From the NCBI RefSeq assembly GCF_002155965.1, contig NZ_MUMH01000035.1:1-52881 (forward strand): a stretch of DNA of 52,881 nucleotides, written 5' to 3'. Position numbers and translations under genes: made by a program. This DNA comes from Allokutzneria sp. NRRL B-24872 (GTDB taxonomy: Bacteria; Actinomycetota; Actinomycetes; Mycobacteriales; Pseudonocardiaceae). The notes beneath the pieces are model-generated. The model saw only the letters and a program-made list of their open reading frames with translations. It was not told the origin of the DNA and made no database searches. Positions within the stretch are counted from its first letter, which is position 1, and each line of letters starts with the position of its first letter. Positions 15,063-22,747 of the stretch are shown here, in pieces.

Positions 15063-15875
15063 TCAACTGTAGGTGAACGCGCCCCGGTCGAGCACGACGG
15101 CACCCGAGGAGTCGGCAGTGCGGAACGCCACTTCACCCGGTCCGGTGCGCCACGCGGACACCACCAGCTCGGCACCCGGCACGACCGGCAGCGAGAACCG
15201 TCCGAACATCCGCCGCACCTGGGCGGCCTGGCAGAACTCGCGGATCAGCAGGCGGCACGTGATGCCGTAGGTGCACAGCCCGTGCAGGATCGGCCGCTCG
15301 AAGCCGCCGCGCGCCGCGAACGCGGAGTCCACGTGCAGCGGGTTGTGATCACCGGTGAGCCGGTAGAGCAGCGCCTGGTTGGCCGAGGTGGTGAACCGCA
15401 GCGAAACGTCCGGCGGCCGGGCGGGCGGCTCCCACGAGGTGGACGGCCCGCGCTCGCCGCCGAAGCCGCCTTCTCCGCGCACGAACACCGACGAAGACGT
15501 TGACAGCAAAGGATTTCCGGCTTCGTCGGCGGCGTCCCACCGGCTCGCGACGAGCGCTCCGGAGCCCTTGTCGAACACGTCGGTCACCGTGCGCGTCACC
15601 GAGACCGAGCCGCTCGACGGAAGTGGTTGGTGCAGAACGATCTCTTGTTCTCCGTGCAGGAGCAGGGCCGGGTCGTAGTCGCCGAGCCGCTCGTCGAACG
15701 CGCCGAACTGGGCGAGCACGACGCCGAAGCTCGGCAGCGCCTCCTGCCCGGTGCTCCACGCCAGCTCGTCCTGACCGGCGCCGACCGCGAGGGCGTAGAG
15801 GGCGCTGTCCTCGCGCGTCCACGTGCGCTCCGACGGCCCGGCGGTCTGCCCGACGAGGCTCTGGAAGATCGCCAC
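15063..15875 (-). CDS. MaoC-like double-hotdog enoyl-thioester hydratase
   Basis: 270 residues from GTG 15875 (VAIFQSLVGQ), with a GAGGGG site inside the end of the upstream reductase gene; only two bases separate them. The N-terminal half is a degenerate FAS1/MaoC-like hotdog. The C-terminal half carries the R-hydratase signature YRLTGDHNPLHVDSAFAARGGFERPILHGLCTYG with catalytic Asp and His. It would hydrate trans-2-enoyl-CoA/ACP or dehydrate (3R)-hydroxyacyl thioesters in the cytoplasm. Pairing with a FabG-like reductase mirrors HtdX/HtdY-FabG pairs in mycobacteria. The exact acyl chain is unknown. Confidence 0.87.
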   Translation of the reverse strand: MAIFQSLVGQTAGPSERTWTREDSALYALAVGAGQDELAWSTGQEALPSFGVVLAQFGAFDERLGDYDPALLLHGEQEIVLHQPLPSSGSVSVTRTVTDVFDKGSGALVASRWDAADEAGNPLLSTSSSVFVRGEGGFGGERGPSTSWEPPARPPDVSLRFTTSANQALLYRLTGDHNPLHVDSAFAARGGFERPILHGLCTYGITCRLLIREFCQAAQVRRMFGRFSLPVVPGAELVVSAWRTGPGEVAFRTADSSGAVVLDRGAFTYS

Positions 15876-15877
15876 GC

Positions 15878-16639
15878 TCAGCCCCTCGGCCCGCCGTCGA
15901 CGTAGAGCACCTGGCCGGTGATGAAGGACGCGCCGTCGCTGGCGAGGTACGCGACGGCCGAGGCGACGTCCTCCGGCCTGCCGATCCGGCGCAGCGGCAC
16001 GGCTTCCGCGACCGCCTTCTGGAACTGGTCGAACTCCACGCCGATCCGGCTCGCCGTCGCGGCCGTCATGTCGGTGGCGATGAAGCCCGGCGCGACGGCG
16101 TTCACGTTGATGCCGAAGGGCCCCAGCTCGATCGCGAGCGTCTTGGTGAAGCCCTGAATGCCCGCCTTGGCCGCCGCGTAGTTGGCCTGGCCCCGGTTTC
16201 CCAGAGCTGAGGTGCTGGAGAGGTTGACGATCTTGCCGTAGCGCTGCGCGACCATGTGCTTCTGCGCGGCCTGGCTGCACAGGAACGCACCGCGCAGGTG
16301 CACGTTCATCACCGTGTCCCAGTCGTCGTCGGTCATCTTGAACAGCATGTTGTCGCGGATGACCCCGGCGTTGTTGATCAGGACGTGCAGCCCGCCCAGC
16401 TCGTCGACCACGCGCGCCACCGCGGCCTCGACCGCGTCGCGCTGCGAGACGTCGGCGCCGACCGCGATCGCTCGGCCGCCCGCCGCGGTGATCGCGTCGA
16501 CGGTCTCGGCGCACGCCGACTCGTCGAGGTCGACCACGGCGACGGCGGCTCCCTGTTCGGCCAGCGTGCGCGCGGTGGCCGCGCCGATCCCCCGCGCCGC
16601 GCCGGTCACCAGCGCGACCCGTTCCTGCGAGCTGCTCAC
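15878..16639 (-). CDS. FabG-like short-chain dehydrogenase/reductase
   Basis: 253 residues from GTG 16639, with GAGAGGGG upstream. Classical SDR: cofactor loop TGAARGIGAATA, NNAGV, catalytic Ser in NLSSTSALG, YAAAK (Tyr-x3-Lys) and PGFIATDM. The VDLDESA segment after beta-2 does not decide between NADH and NADPH. By similarity, a 3-oxoacyl-ACP/CoA reductase working with the MaoC hydratase encoded two bases downstream. It starts 14 bp after the PucR regulator on the same strand, so PucR, reductase and hydratase may form one transcript. Confidence 0.9.
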   Translation of the reverse strand: MSSSQERVALVTGAARGIGAATARTLAEQGAAVAVVDLDESACAETVDAITAAGGRAIAVGADVSQRDAVEAAVARVVDELGGLHVLINNAGVIRDNMLFKMTDDDWDTVMNVHLRGAFLCSQAAQKHMVAQRYGKIVNLSSTSALGNRGQANYAAAKAGIQGFTKTLAIELGPFGINVNAVAPGFIATDMTAATASRIGVEFDQFQKAVAEAVPLRRIGRPEDVASAVAYLASDGASFITGQVLYVDGGPRG

Positions 16640-16653
16640 CCGTCGAACCCCTC

Positions 16654-18180
16654 TCAGCCCAGTTCCAGTGCCAGATAAAGGTCTACCCGATCCGGGAAGG
16701 AGCCAAGATCGCGTCCGGTCAGTTCCTCGATGCGGCTCAGCCGGTATCGCAGGGTGTTGACGTGCACGTGCAGCTGCGCCGCGCTCCTGGTCGGTGAGCC
16801 CGCGCAGTCCAGGAACACGCGCAGCGTCTGCACGAGTTCGCCCTTGTGCGCGGCGTCGTAGTCCAGCAGCGGCCCGAGCAGCTTGGTGCGGAAGGACTTC
16901 CGCAGCTCATCCGGCACGGTGGCGAGCAGCAGCAGGTGCGAGGCCAGCTCGGCGGCGGTCGCCACCTTGGCCCGGCCAGGGCGGTGTTCGGCCAGCCGCC
17001 GCGCCTGCCTGGCCTCCTCGACGGCACCGCGCAGGCCCGCCACCGTCGCCAGGCCACTGACCCCGACGACCAGGCGCGCGTCGCCGAGACCGGGCTCCAT
17101 CGTGCGCACGGCCTCGCTGATCTCGTCGAGCGCCGCCGCGAGCCCTTTGGCGTCAGCGGACAGCAGCGCCAACGCCTCCTGCCCGGCGACAGCGACGAAG
17201 CCGCGCGCCGGGGCTCCGTGGACGAGTTCGCCCAGCACGATCGGCGCGAGCCCTGGGCCGCCGCCGGAGGTCGTCGCGGCGAGCACGCACAGCGGCTCTC
17301 CCCTGGCGAAGCCGAGCGCGCCCAGGCGGGACTCGACCTCGTTCTCCTCCACCTCGCCGTGCATCGCGGAGAGCAGCAGCGGCCCGGCGAGCCTGCTCTC
17401 CAACCGCTGCCGTTCCTCGCGGCGCGAGCGCTCCAGCGCGATCAGCGTGGCCAGCTCGGTCGCGGTCTCGCTCGCCACCGCGTCCCACTGCTCGTGATCG
17501 CCTTCGACCACGAGGAACCAGCTGGCCAGGCGCTGCCCGGCGCGGCTCGCGGAGGGCAGCAGGGACACCGGCTCTCCGGTGCGCTCGCGCGCGGTCTTGG
17601 GCAGGCGGTCGGCGTGCAGGAACTGCTGCACCAGCAAGCGCCGACGCTCGGGAGAGATCCCCGGCGGCCCGCCGATCACGCGGCCGGACGGTGCGAGCAC
17701 CCAACACCGCGCGCCGAGCCGAGCGGCACCCATGTCGAGGACCGCGGCCAGCCCACCGCCGTCAACGGCGGCGGCGACCATCCGGCGGTGCCAGTCCAGC
17801 TCGCCGCGCTCCCCGGCCAGCGCCAGCACCACGCGCTCGGTGATCGTCGCGAAGGAGACGTCGACCGGGACGCCGAGCAGGGGTACGCCGTGCGCGCGGC
17901 AGGCTTCGACCAGGTCAGCGGGCACGGCACCGAACTCGGCATCCCCCGCGGCCAGCGCGGTCACCCCGGCGGCGGCGAGCGCGGCGACGAAGGCGTCGGA
18001 GTCCTCGGCGCTGCGGCGCCAGACCAGGCCGGTCAGCACGAGCTCGCCACCGGAGAGGTAGCGGCTCGGATCGCGCAGGTCGGTGGTGTAGATCCACCGG
18101 ATCGGGCGATCGAGCTGGTCCGGGCCGGTGAGCAGGGCCAGGTGCAGGTCAGCGGCCTCCACCAGGTCGCGCAGCCTCAT
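16654..18180 (-). CDS. pucR: PucR purine-catabolism regulator
   Basis: 508 residues from ATG 18180 (GGGGGCGGG upstream). It has the full PucR layout: N-terminal PUR ligand domain (residues 1-125, MRLRDLVEAADLHLALLTG...RWIYTTDLRDPSRYLSGGELVLTG), a GGDEF-like middle domain (about 280-410), and a C-terminal helix-turn-helix (SPTRSAAQLHVHVNTLRYRLSRIEELTG). It is divergent from the urate-degradation operon with 162 bp between the two starts, the classic place for its regulator. In Bacillus, PucR activates purine catabolic genes in response to allantoin-type intermediates; a similar role is inferred here. Confidence 0.9.
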   Translation of the reverse strand: MRLRDLVEAADLHLALLTGPDQLDRPIRWIYTTDLRDPSRYLSGGELVLTGLVWRRSAEDSDAFVAALAAAGVTALAAGDAEFGAVPADLVEACRAHGVPLLGVPVDVSFATITERVVLALAGERGELDWHRRMVAAAVDGGGLAAVLDMGAARLGARCWVLAPSGRVIGGPPGISPERRRLLVQQFLHADRLPKTARERTGEPVSLLPSASRAGQRLASWFLVVEGDHEQWDAVASETATELATLIALERSRREERQRLESRLAGPLLLSAMHGEVEENEVESRLGALGFARGEPLCVLAATTSGGGPGLAPIVLGELVHGAPARGFVAVAGQEALALLSADAKGLAAALDEISEAVRTMEPGLGDARLVVGVSGLATVAGLRGAVEEARQARRLAEHRPGRAKVATAAELASHLLLLATVPDELRKSFRTKLLGPLLDYDAAHKGELVQTLRVFLDCAGSPTRSAAQLHVHVNTLRYRLSRIEELTGRDLGSFPDRVDLYLALELG

Positions 18181-18342
18181 CCCGCCCCCTCACCTCTCCA
18201 GGGAACCTACCCGCACCGGGTTTGGAGGATGTTACGAAAGGCTCACCCAACTGCGCGCTCGCCTTCATGCGTTCTCGCCATAGTCGCCGTGAGCGCACGC
18301 GTGTGTACTGCGAACCACTCTCGGCCGCGAGGAGGGACACCG

Positions 18343-18831
18343 GTGTCCACTGACCAGTTCGACGCGCGCTTGGACCGGGAGGCCCTGCTCGCCTGCTGCG
18401 CGAACCCGCTGTGGGCGGAGCGCGTGGCGCGGGCGCGGCCGTTCGCCGGCGTGGAAGCGCTGGTGGCGTGCGGGGCGAAGGAGCTGGCCGAACTGGACTG
18501 GGCGCAGCTCAAGGTCGCCGTCGACGCGCACCCCCGGATCGGTCAGCGGGCCGAGGGCGACGGGCGCGAGGCGAAGTGGTCGCGGGGCGAGCAGTCCGCC
18601 GCGGTCACCGAGGACGAGCGCGTGCGGACTGAGCTGGTCGAAGGCAACATCGCCTACGAAGAGCGGTTCGGCCACGTGTTCCTGATCTGCGCGACCGGGC
18701 TCGCGGCGGCGGACGTGCTCGCGGCGTTGAGGGAGCGGCTGGGCAACGACGAGGCCGCGGAGCGCGCGGTCGTGCGGGAGGAGCTGGGCAGGATCGTGGA
18801 GCTGCGGTTGCGGAAGCTGGTGACGGGATGA
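18343..18831 (+). CDS. uraD: 2-oxo-4-hydroxy-4-carboxy-5-ureidoimidazoline decarboxylase
   Basis: 162 residues from GTG 18343 with GAGGAGG ten bases upstream. The catalytic His63 lies in DAHPRIG. The conserved KELAELDWAQL and EGNIAYEERFGHVFLICATG segments are present. It decarboxylates OHCU to (S)-allantoin, the third step of urate breakdown. First gene of the operon. Its stop overlaps the HIU hydrolase start by four bases (ATGA). Length is normal for the family. Confidence 0.93.
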   Translation: MSTDQFDARLDREALLACCANPLWAERVARARPFAGVEALVACGAKELAELDWAQLKVAVDAHPRIGQRAEGDGREAKWSRGEQSAAVTEDERVRTELVEGNIAYEERFGHVFLICATGLAAADVLAALRERLGNDEAAERAVVREELGRIVELRLRKLVTG

Positions 18832-19163
18832 GCCTGTCCACGCACGTGCTGGACACCAACAGCGGACTGCCCGCCTCGGGCATGGCGGTGCGGCTGGAGC
18901 GGCTGAGCGGGACCGAGTGGGAGCCGCTGGCCGCCGACAAGACCAACGCTGACGGGCGGATCACCGGCTGGGGTCCCTCGGTCGACGTGCCGCCCGCGAC
19001 CTACCGGCTGGTCTTCGAGACCGCCGACTACCTGACCGCGCAGGGGCTCCCGGTGTTCTTCCCGGAGGTCGTCATCAGCTTCGTGATCACCGACGGCGAG
19101 CGGCACCACCACGTGCCGCTGCTGCTGAGCCCGTACGCGTACTCGACCTACCGAGGGAGCTGA
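18828..19163 (+). CDS. uraH: 5-hydroxyisourate hydrolase (transthyretin-like)
   Basis: 111 residues. It opens with the family signature LSTHVLDTNSGLPASG (active-site His) and ends with the C-terminal tetrapeptide region YSTYRGS, the catalytic Y-R-G-S motif of HIU hydrolases. The central ERHHHVPLLLSPYAYSTY supplies the second histidine patch. It converts 5-hydroxyisourate to OHCU, acting between uricase and UraD. Coupled to uraD by overlapping codons and followed after 2 bp by uricase. Confidence 0.95.
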   Translation: MSLSTHVLDTNSGLPASGMAVRLERLSGTEWEPLAADKTNADGRITGWGPSVDVPPATYRLVFETADYLTAQGLPVFFPEVVISFVITDGERHHHVPLLLSPYAYSTYRGS

Positions 19164-19165
19164 CC

Positions 19166-20023
19166 ATGACGATCACGCTCGGCGGCAACCAGTACGGCAA
19201 GGCCGAGGTGCGCCTGGTCCGGGTGGACCGGGACGGAAAGCGGCACCGCGTCACCGACCTCAACGTGAGCGTCGCGCTGTCGGGCGATCTGACCAGCACG
19301 CATCTGACCGGCGACAACAGCAAGGTGCTGCCGACCGACACGCAGAAGAACACCGTCTACGCCTTCGCCAGGGACGGGGTCGGGCAGGTCGAGGAGTTCG
19401 GGTTACGCCTCGGCGAGCACTTCGTGCGGTCGCAGAAGTCCATCCACCAGGCGCGGATCGACTTCGAGCAGTACAGCTGGGACCGCATCAAGGATGAGCC
19501 GCACTCGTTCTCCCGCAACGGTTCTGGGACACGAACAGCCACTGTCACCTGGTCCGGGGACGGCGCGCACGTGGTCTCCGGGCTGACCGGGCTGACGGTC
19601 ATGAACACCACGGACTCGGAGTTCTGGGGCTACATCAAGGACGGCTACACCACGCTCGCCGAGACCACCGACCGCATCCTCGCGACCGATGTCGACGCGC
19701 GGTGGCTGCACCACACGCACCCCAGCGACTGGCAGGAGTCCTTCGAGCAGGCCAAGCACGACCTGCTCACGGCCTTCGCGGAGACGCACAGCCTCTCCCT
19801 GCAACAGACCCTGTACGCGATGGGGCAGCGCGTGCTGGACAAGCAGCCCGGCATCGCCGAGATCCGGCTCTCCATGCCGAACAAGCACCACTTCCTGGTG
19901 GACCTGGCGCCGTTCGGCCTGGACAACCCGAACGAGGTCTTCTTCGCCGCCGACCGCCCGTACGGGTTGATCGAGGGCACGGTGCGCCGCGACGATCTTC
20001 CCGAGCAGAACTCGGCATGGTGA
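19166..20023 (+). CDS. uox: Urate oxidase (uricase)
   Basis: 285 residues from ATG 19166 with a GGGAG ribosome site. It holds the uricase landmarks LGGNQYGKAEVRLVRV, the TDTQKNTVYAFARD segment with the active-site Thr, and SKYRDTxx-like motifs replaced here by VVSGLTGLTVMNTTDSEFWGYIKDGYTTL. The late NKHHFLVDLAPFGLDNPNEVF matches the second T-fold domain. Cofactor-free oxidation of urate to 5-hydroxyisourate with release of hydrogen peroxide. Sits in the operon between HIU hydrolase and the xanthine dehydrogenase genes. Confidence 0.94.
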   Translation: MTITLGGNQYGKAEVRLVRVDRDGKRHRVTDLNVSVALSGDLTSTHLTGDNSKVLPTDTQKNTVYAFARDGVGQVEEFGLRLGEHFVRSQKSIHQARIDFEQYSWDRIKDEPHSFSRNGSGTRTATVTWSGDGAHVVSGLTGLTVMNTTDSEFWGYIKDGYTTLAETTDRILATDVDARWLHHTHPSDWQESFEQAKHDLLTAFAETHSLSLQQTLYAMGQRVLDKQPGIAEIRLSMPNKHHFLVDLAPFGLDNPNEVFFAADRPYGLIEGTVRRDDLPEQNSAW

Positions 20024-20040
20024 CGAGAGAGGTGTCCACA

Positions 20041-20919
20041 ATGGACTTCATTCGGCCGACGAGCCTCGCGCGGGCCCTGGCCGCCAAGGCCGAGGTGCCC
20101 GGGGCGGTGCCGATCGCCGGGGGCACCGACGTGATGGTCGAGCTGAACTTCGACCGGCGCCGCCCGGAGGCGCTGCTGGACCTCAACGCGGTCGGCGAGC
20201 TGGCCGAGTGGTCCGAAGTGGACGGACGCATCCGGCTCGGCGCCTGCGTGCCCTACGTCCAGGTGATCGAGGAGCTGGGCGACCGGCTGCCGGGCCTGGC
20301 GATGGCCTCGCGGACCGTGGGTTCGCCGCAGATCCGCAACCGGGGCACGGTGGGCGGCAACGTGGCCGGAGCCTCCCCCGCCGGCGACTCGCACCCGCCG
20401 CTGCTGGCGTCGGACGCGGTGGTCGAGGTGGCCTCGGTCAGGGGCACCAGGACGATCCCGATCACCGAGTTCTACCTGGGCGTCAAGCGCAGCGCGCTCG
20501 AACCCGACGAGCTGGTGACCGCGGTCCTGATCCCCCCGGCCGACGGGCCGCAACAGTTCTCGAAGGTCGGCACGCGCAACGCCATGGTGATCGCGGTGTG
20601 CTCCTTCGCGGTGGCGCTGCACCCGTCGAGCGGGACCGTGGGCACCGGGCTCGGCTCGGCCGCGCCCACCCCGCGCCGAGCGTCCGACGCCGAGGACTAC
20701 ATCGCCAACGAGCTCTCGGGGCTGTGGCAGTCGCCCGCGCCGCTGGCGGACTCCGTGCTGCGGCGCTTCGGCGAACTGGTCGGCGCGGCGGCACAACCCA
20801 TTGACGACGTCCGGGGCAGCGCCGCGTACCGGCGGCACGCCCTGGCCGTGCTCGCCCGCCGCACGCTCGGCTGGGCCTGGCACGACTACCGCGAAGGGCG
20901 GGAGACGGCATGCGCGTGA
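20041..20919 (+). CDS. Xanthine dehydrogenase FAD-binding subunit
   Basis: 292 residues from ATG 20041 (GAGAGG upstream). The FAD-binding domain of the CO-dehydrogenase/XDH medium subunit shows PIAGGTDVMVELN and QIRNRGTVGGNVAGASPAGDS. The C-terminal domain follows from about residue 175. It passes electrons from the molybdenum centre and the 2Fe-2S clusters to NAD+. The final codons overlap the start of the Fe-S subunit by 10 bp. A three-subunit XDH is thus encoded, interrupted only by the deaminase gene. Confidence 0.93.
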   Translation: MDFIRPTSLARALAAKAEVPGAVPIAGGTDVMVELNFDRRRPEALLDLNAVGELAEWSEVDGRIRLGACVPYVQVIEELGDRLPGLAMASRTVGSPQIRNRGTVGGNVAGASPAGDSHPPLLASDAVVEVASVRGTRTIPITEFYLGVKRSALEPDELVTAVLIPPADGPQQFSKVGTRNAMVIAVCSFAVALHPSSGTVGTGLGSAAPTPRRASDAEDYIANELSGLWQSPAPLADSVLRRFGELVGAAAQPIDDVRGSAAYRRHALAVLARRTLGWAWHDYREGRETACA

Positions 20920-21389
20920 AGTTCACGGTGAACGGCGAGCAACGCACCGCTGACGACGTGTGGGAGGGCGAGAGCCTGCTCTACGTGCTGCGCGAGCGAC
21001 TCGGCCTGCCCGGCGCGAAGAACGCTTGCGAGCAGGGCGAATGCGGCTCCTGCACGGTGTACCTGGACGACACCCCGGTGTGCGCGTGCCTGGTCGCGGC
21101 GGGCCAGGCCCAGGACCGCGAGGTCCGCACGGTGGAAGGGCTCGGCTCCGAGGACGAGCTGGACCCGGTGCAGCAGGCGTTCATCGAGCGCGGTGCCGTG
21201 CAGTGCGGCTTCTGCACGCCCGGCCTGATCGTCGCGGCGCACGACCTGATCCGCCGCAACCCCTGCCCGAAGGACGCCGAGATCCGCGAGGCGCTCGCCG
21301 GGAACCTGTGCCGTTGCACGGGATACGAGAAGATCATCGACGCCGTGCACACCGCGGCGGCGCACTCCCGCGGGGAGGCGACGTCATGA
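20910..21389 (+). CDS. Xanthine dehydrogenase 2Fe-2S subunit
   Basis: 159 residues from ATG 20910. The N-terminal plant-type ferredoxin domain has ACEQGECGSCTVYLDDTPVCAC (Cys40, 45, 48 and 60). The C-terminal helical domain binds the second cluster through QCGFCTPG and NLCRCTGYEKI. Length is standard. The stop overlaps the start of the next gene (ATG 21386). Functions with the FAD and molybdopterin subunits in cytoplasmic oxidation of hypoxanthine/xanthine to urate. Confidence 0.95.
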   Translation: MRVKFTVNGEQRTADDVWEGESLLYVLRERLGLPGAKNACEQGECGSCTVYLDDTPVCACLVAAGQAQDREVRTVEGLGSEDELDPVQQAFIERGAVQCGFCTPGLIVAAHDLIRRNPCPKDAEIREALAGNLCRCTGYEKIIDAVHTAAAHSRGEATS

Positions 21390-22747
21390 GAACCGTGATC
21401 AACGGCGCCCACGTCGCGACCGTGGACGGCTCCGGAACGGAGTACGCCTCCGGGCACGTGGTGATCGAGGACGGCGTGATCGTCGCGGTTGGCGACGGCG
21501 CGGCGGAGACCCGCGAGGGCGACCAGGTCGTCAACGGCTCGGGCTGCCTGGTGACGCCGGGTCTGGTGAACACCCACCACCACCTCTACCAGTGGGCCAC
21601 GCGCGGATATGCCCAGCAGGCAACGCTTTTCGAGTGGCTGGTCGCGCTCTACCCGGTGTGGTCGGGCATCGACGAGCGCGTGGTGGCCGCGACGACCACC
21701 GCTGGGCTGGCGTGGATGGCCAAGTCCGGGTGCACCACGGCGGCTGACCACCACTACGTCTTTCCTTCTGGTAGCGGCGACATCATGGCCGCGCTCGTCA
21801 ACGGCGGCAAGCGCGTCGGTACTCGGCTGCACATCGTCCGGGGTTCGATGGACTGCGGGAAGTCGCAGGGCGGACTGCCGCCGGACTCCATCGTGGAGAC
21901 CACCGAACAGGCTTTGCTGGCAACTGAAGAATCCATCACCACCTACCACGACGCGTCGCCCGGCTCGCGCCTCCAGATCGCGGTCGGGCCGTGTTCGCCG
22001 TTCTCCGCCAGCGGTGAGCTGATGCGCGAAGGCGCTGCGCTCGCCCGGCGGTACGGCGTGCAGATGCACACCCACCTCGCCGAGACCACCGACGAGGAAG
22101 AGCACTGCGTCGAGCAGTTCGGCTGCACTCCGCTGGAGTACGCGGACAAGCTCGGCTGGCTCGGCCCCGACGTGTGGCTGGCGCACGGGATTCACTTCTC
22201 CGACAAGGAGATTCAGCGGCTCGGCGCCACGAAGACCGGTGTGGCGCACTGCCCCAGCTCCAACGCGAGGCTGGGCGCGGGCATCGCTCGGGTCCGCGAT
22301 CTGCTCGACGTCGGCTGCCCCGTGGGGCTCGGCGTCGACGGTGCCGCGTCGAACGAGGCGGGCGGGCTCGGCGACGAACTGCGCCAGTCCCTCTACCTCG
22401 CCCGGCTCCGCGGCGGCCCGGCCGCGATCACCGCGCGGGAGTCCTTGTGGCTGGGGACGATGGGCGGGGCGAAGTGCCTCGGCCGGAGTGACGACATCGG
22501 CTCGATCGAGGTCGGCAAGCAGGGCGATGTCGCCGTGTGGCGGGTGGACGGCCTCGCGCACGCGGGCATCACCGACCCGGTCGCGGCGCTCGTGCTCGGC
22601 TCGCTGCCGCCGTTGGAGCTGCTGTTGGTGGGTGGCGAGACGGTGGTGCAGCTCGGCCAACTGACCACTGTGGACGAAGAGCTGGTCGCAGCGGATCTCG
22701 CCGCCGCGTCGCGCGTTCTCGCTGACCGAGCAGGGGTGACGGCATGA
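21386..22747 (+). CDS. 8-oxoguanine deaminase-like amidohydrolase
   Basis: 453 residues. Amidohydrolase fold with metal motif NTHHHLYQWATRGYAQ, later HTHLAETTDEEEHCVEQFG, AHGIHFSDKEIQRLG and GVDGAASNEAGG (catalytic Asp). These segments resemble the 8-oxoguanine deaminase/hydroxyatrazine-hydrolase subgroup rather than classical guanine deaminase. Deamination of 8-oxoguanine would give urate directly, feeding the uricase two genes earlier; guanine deamination to xanthine is the alternative. Its place between two xanthine dehydrogenase subunit genes, with four-base overlaps on both sides, supports a purine substrate. Confidence 0.87.
   Translation: MRTVINGAHVATVDGSGTEYASGHVVIEDGVIVAVGDGAAETREGDQVVNGSGCLVTPGLVNTHHHLYQWATRGYAQQATLFEWLVALYPVWSGIDERVVAATTTAGLAWMAKSGCTTAADHHYVFPSGSGDIMAALVNGGKRVGTRLHIVRGSMDCGKSQGGLPPDSIVETTEQALLATEESITTYHDASPGSRLQIAVGPCSPFSASGELMREGAALARRYGVQMHTHLAETTDEEEHCVEQFGCTPLEYADKLGWLGPDVWLAHGIHFSDKEIQRLGATKTGVAHCPSSNARLGAGIARVRDLLDVGCPVGLGVDGAASNEAGGLGDELRQSLYLARLRGGPAAITARESLWLGTMGGAKCLGRSDDIGSIEVGKQGDVAVWRVDGLAHAGITDPVAALVLGSLPPLELLLVGGETVVQLGQLTTVDEELVAADLAAASRVLADRAGVTA

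Noticed and set aside
15063-16514. 483-codon fused reductase-hydratase protein
   Set aside because: Its first part is the reductase gene read in a wrong frame; the true hydratase start is GTG 15875 with its own ribosome site.
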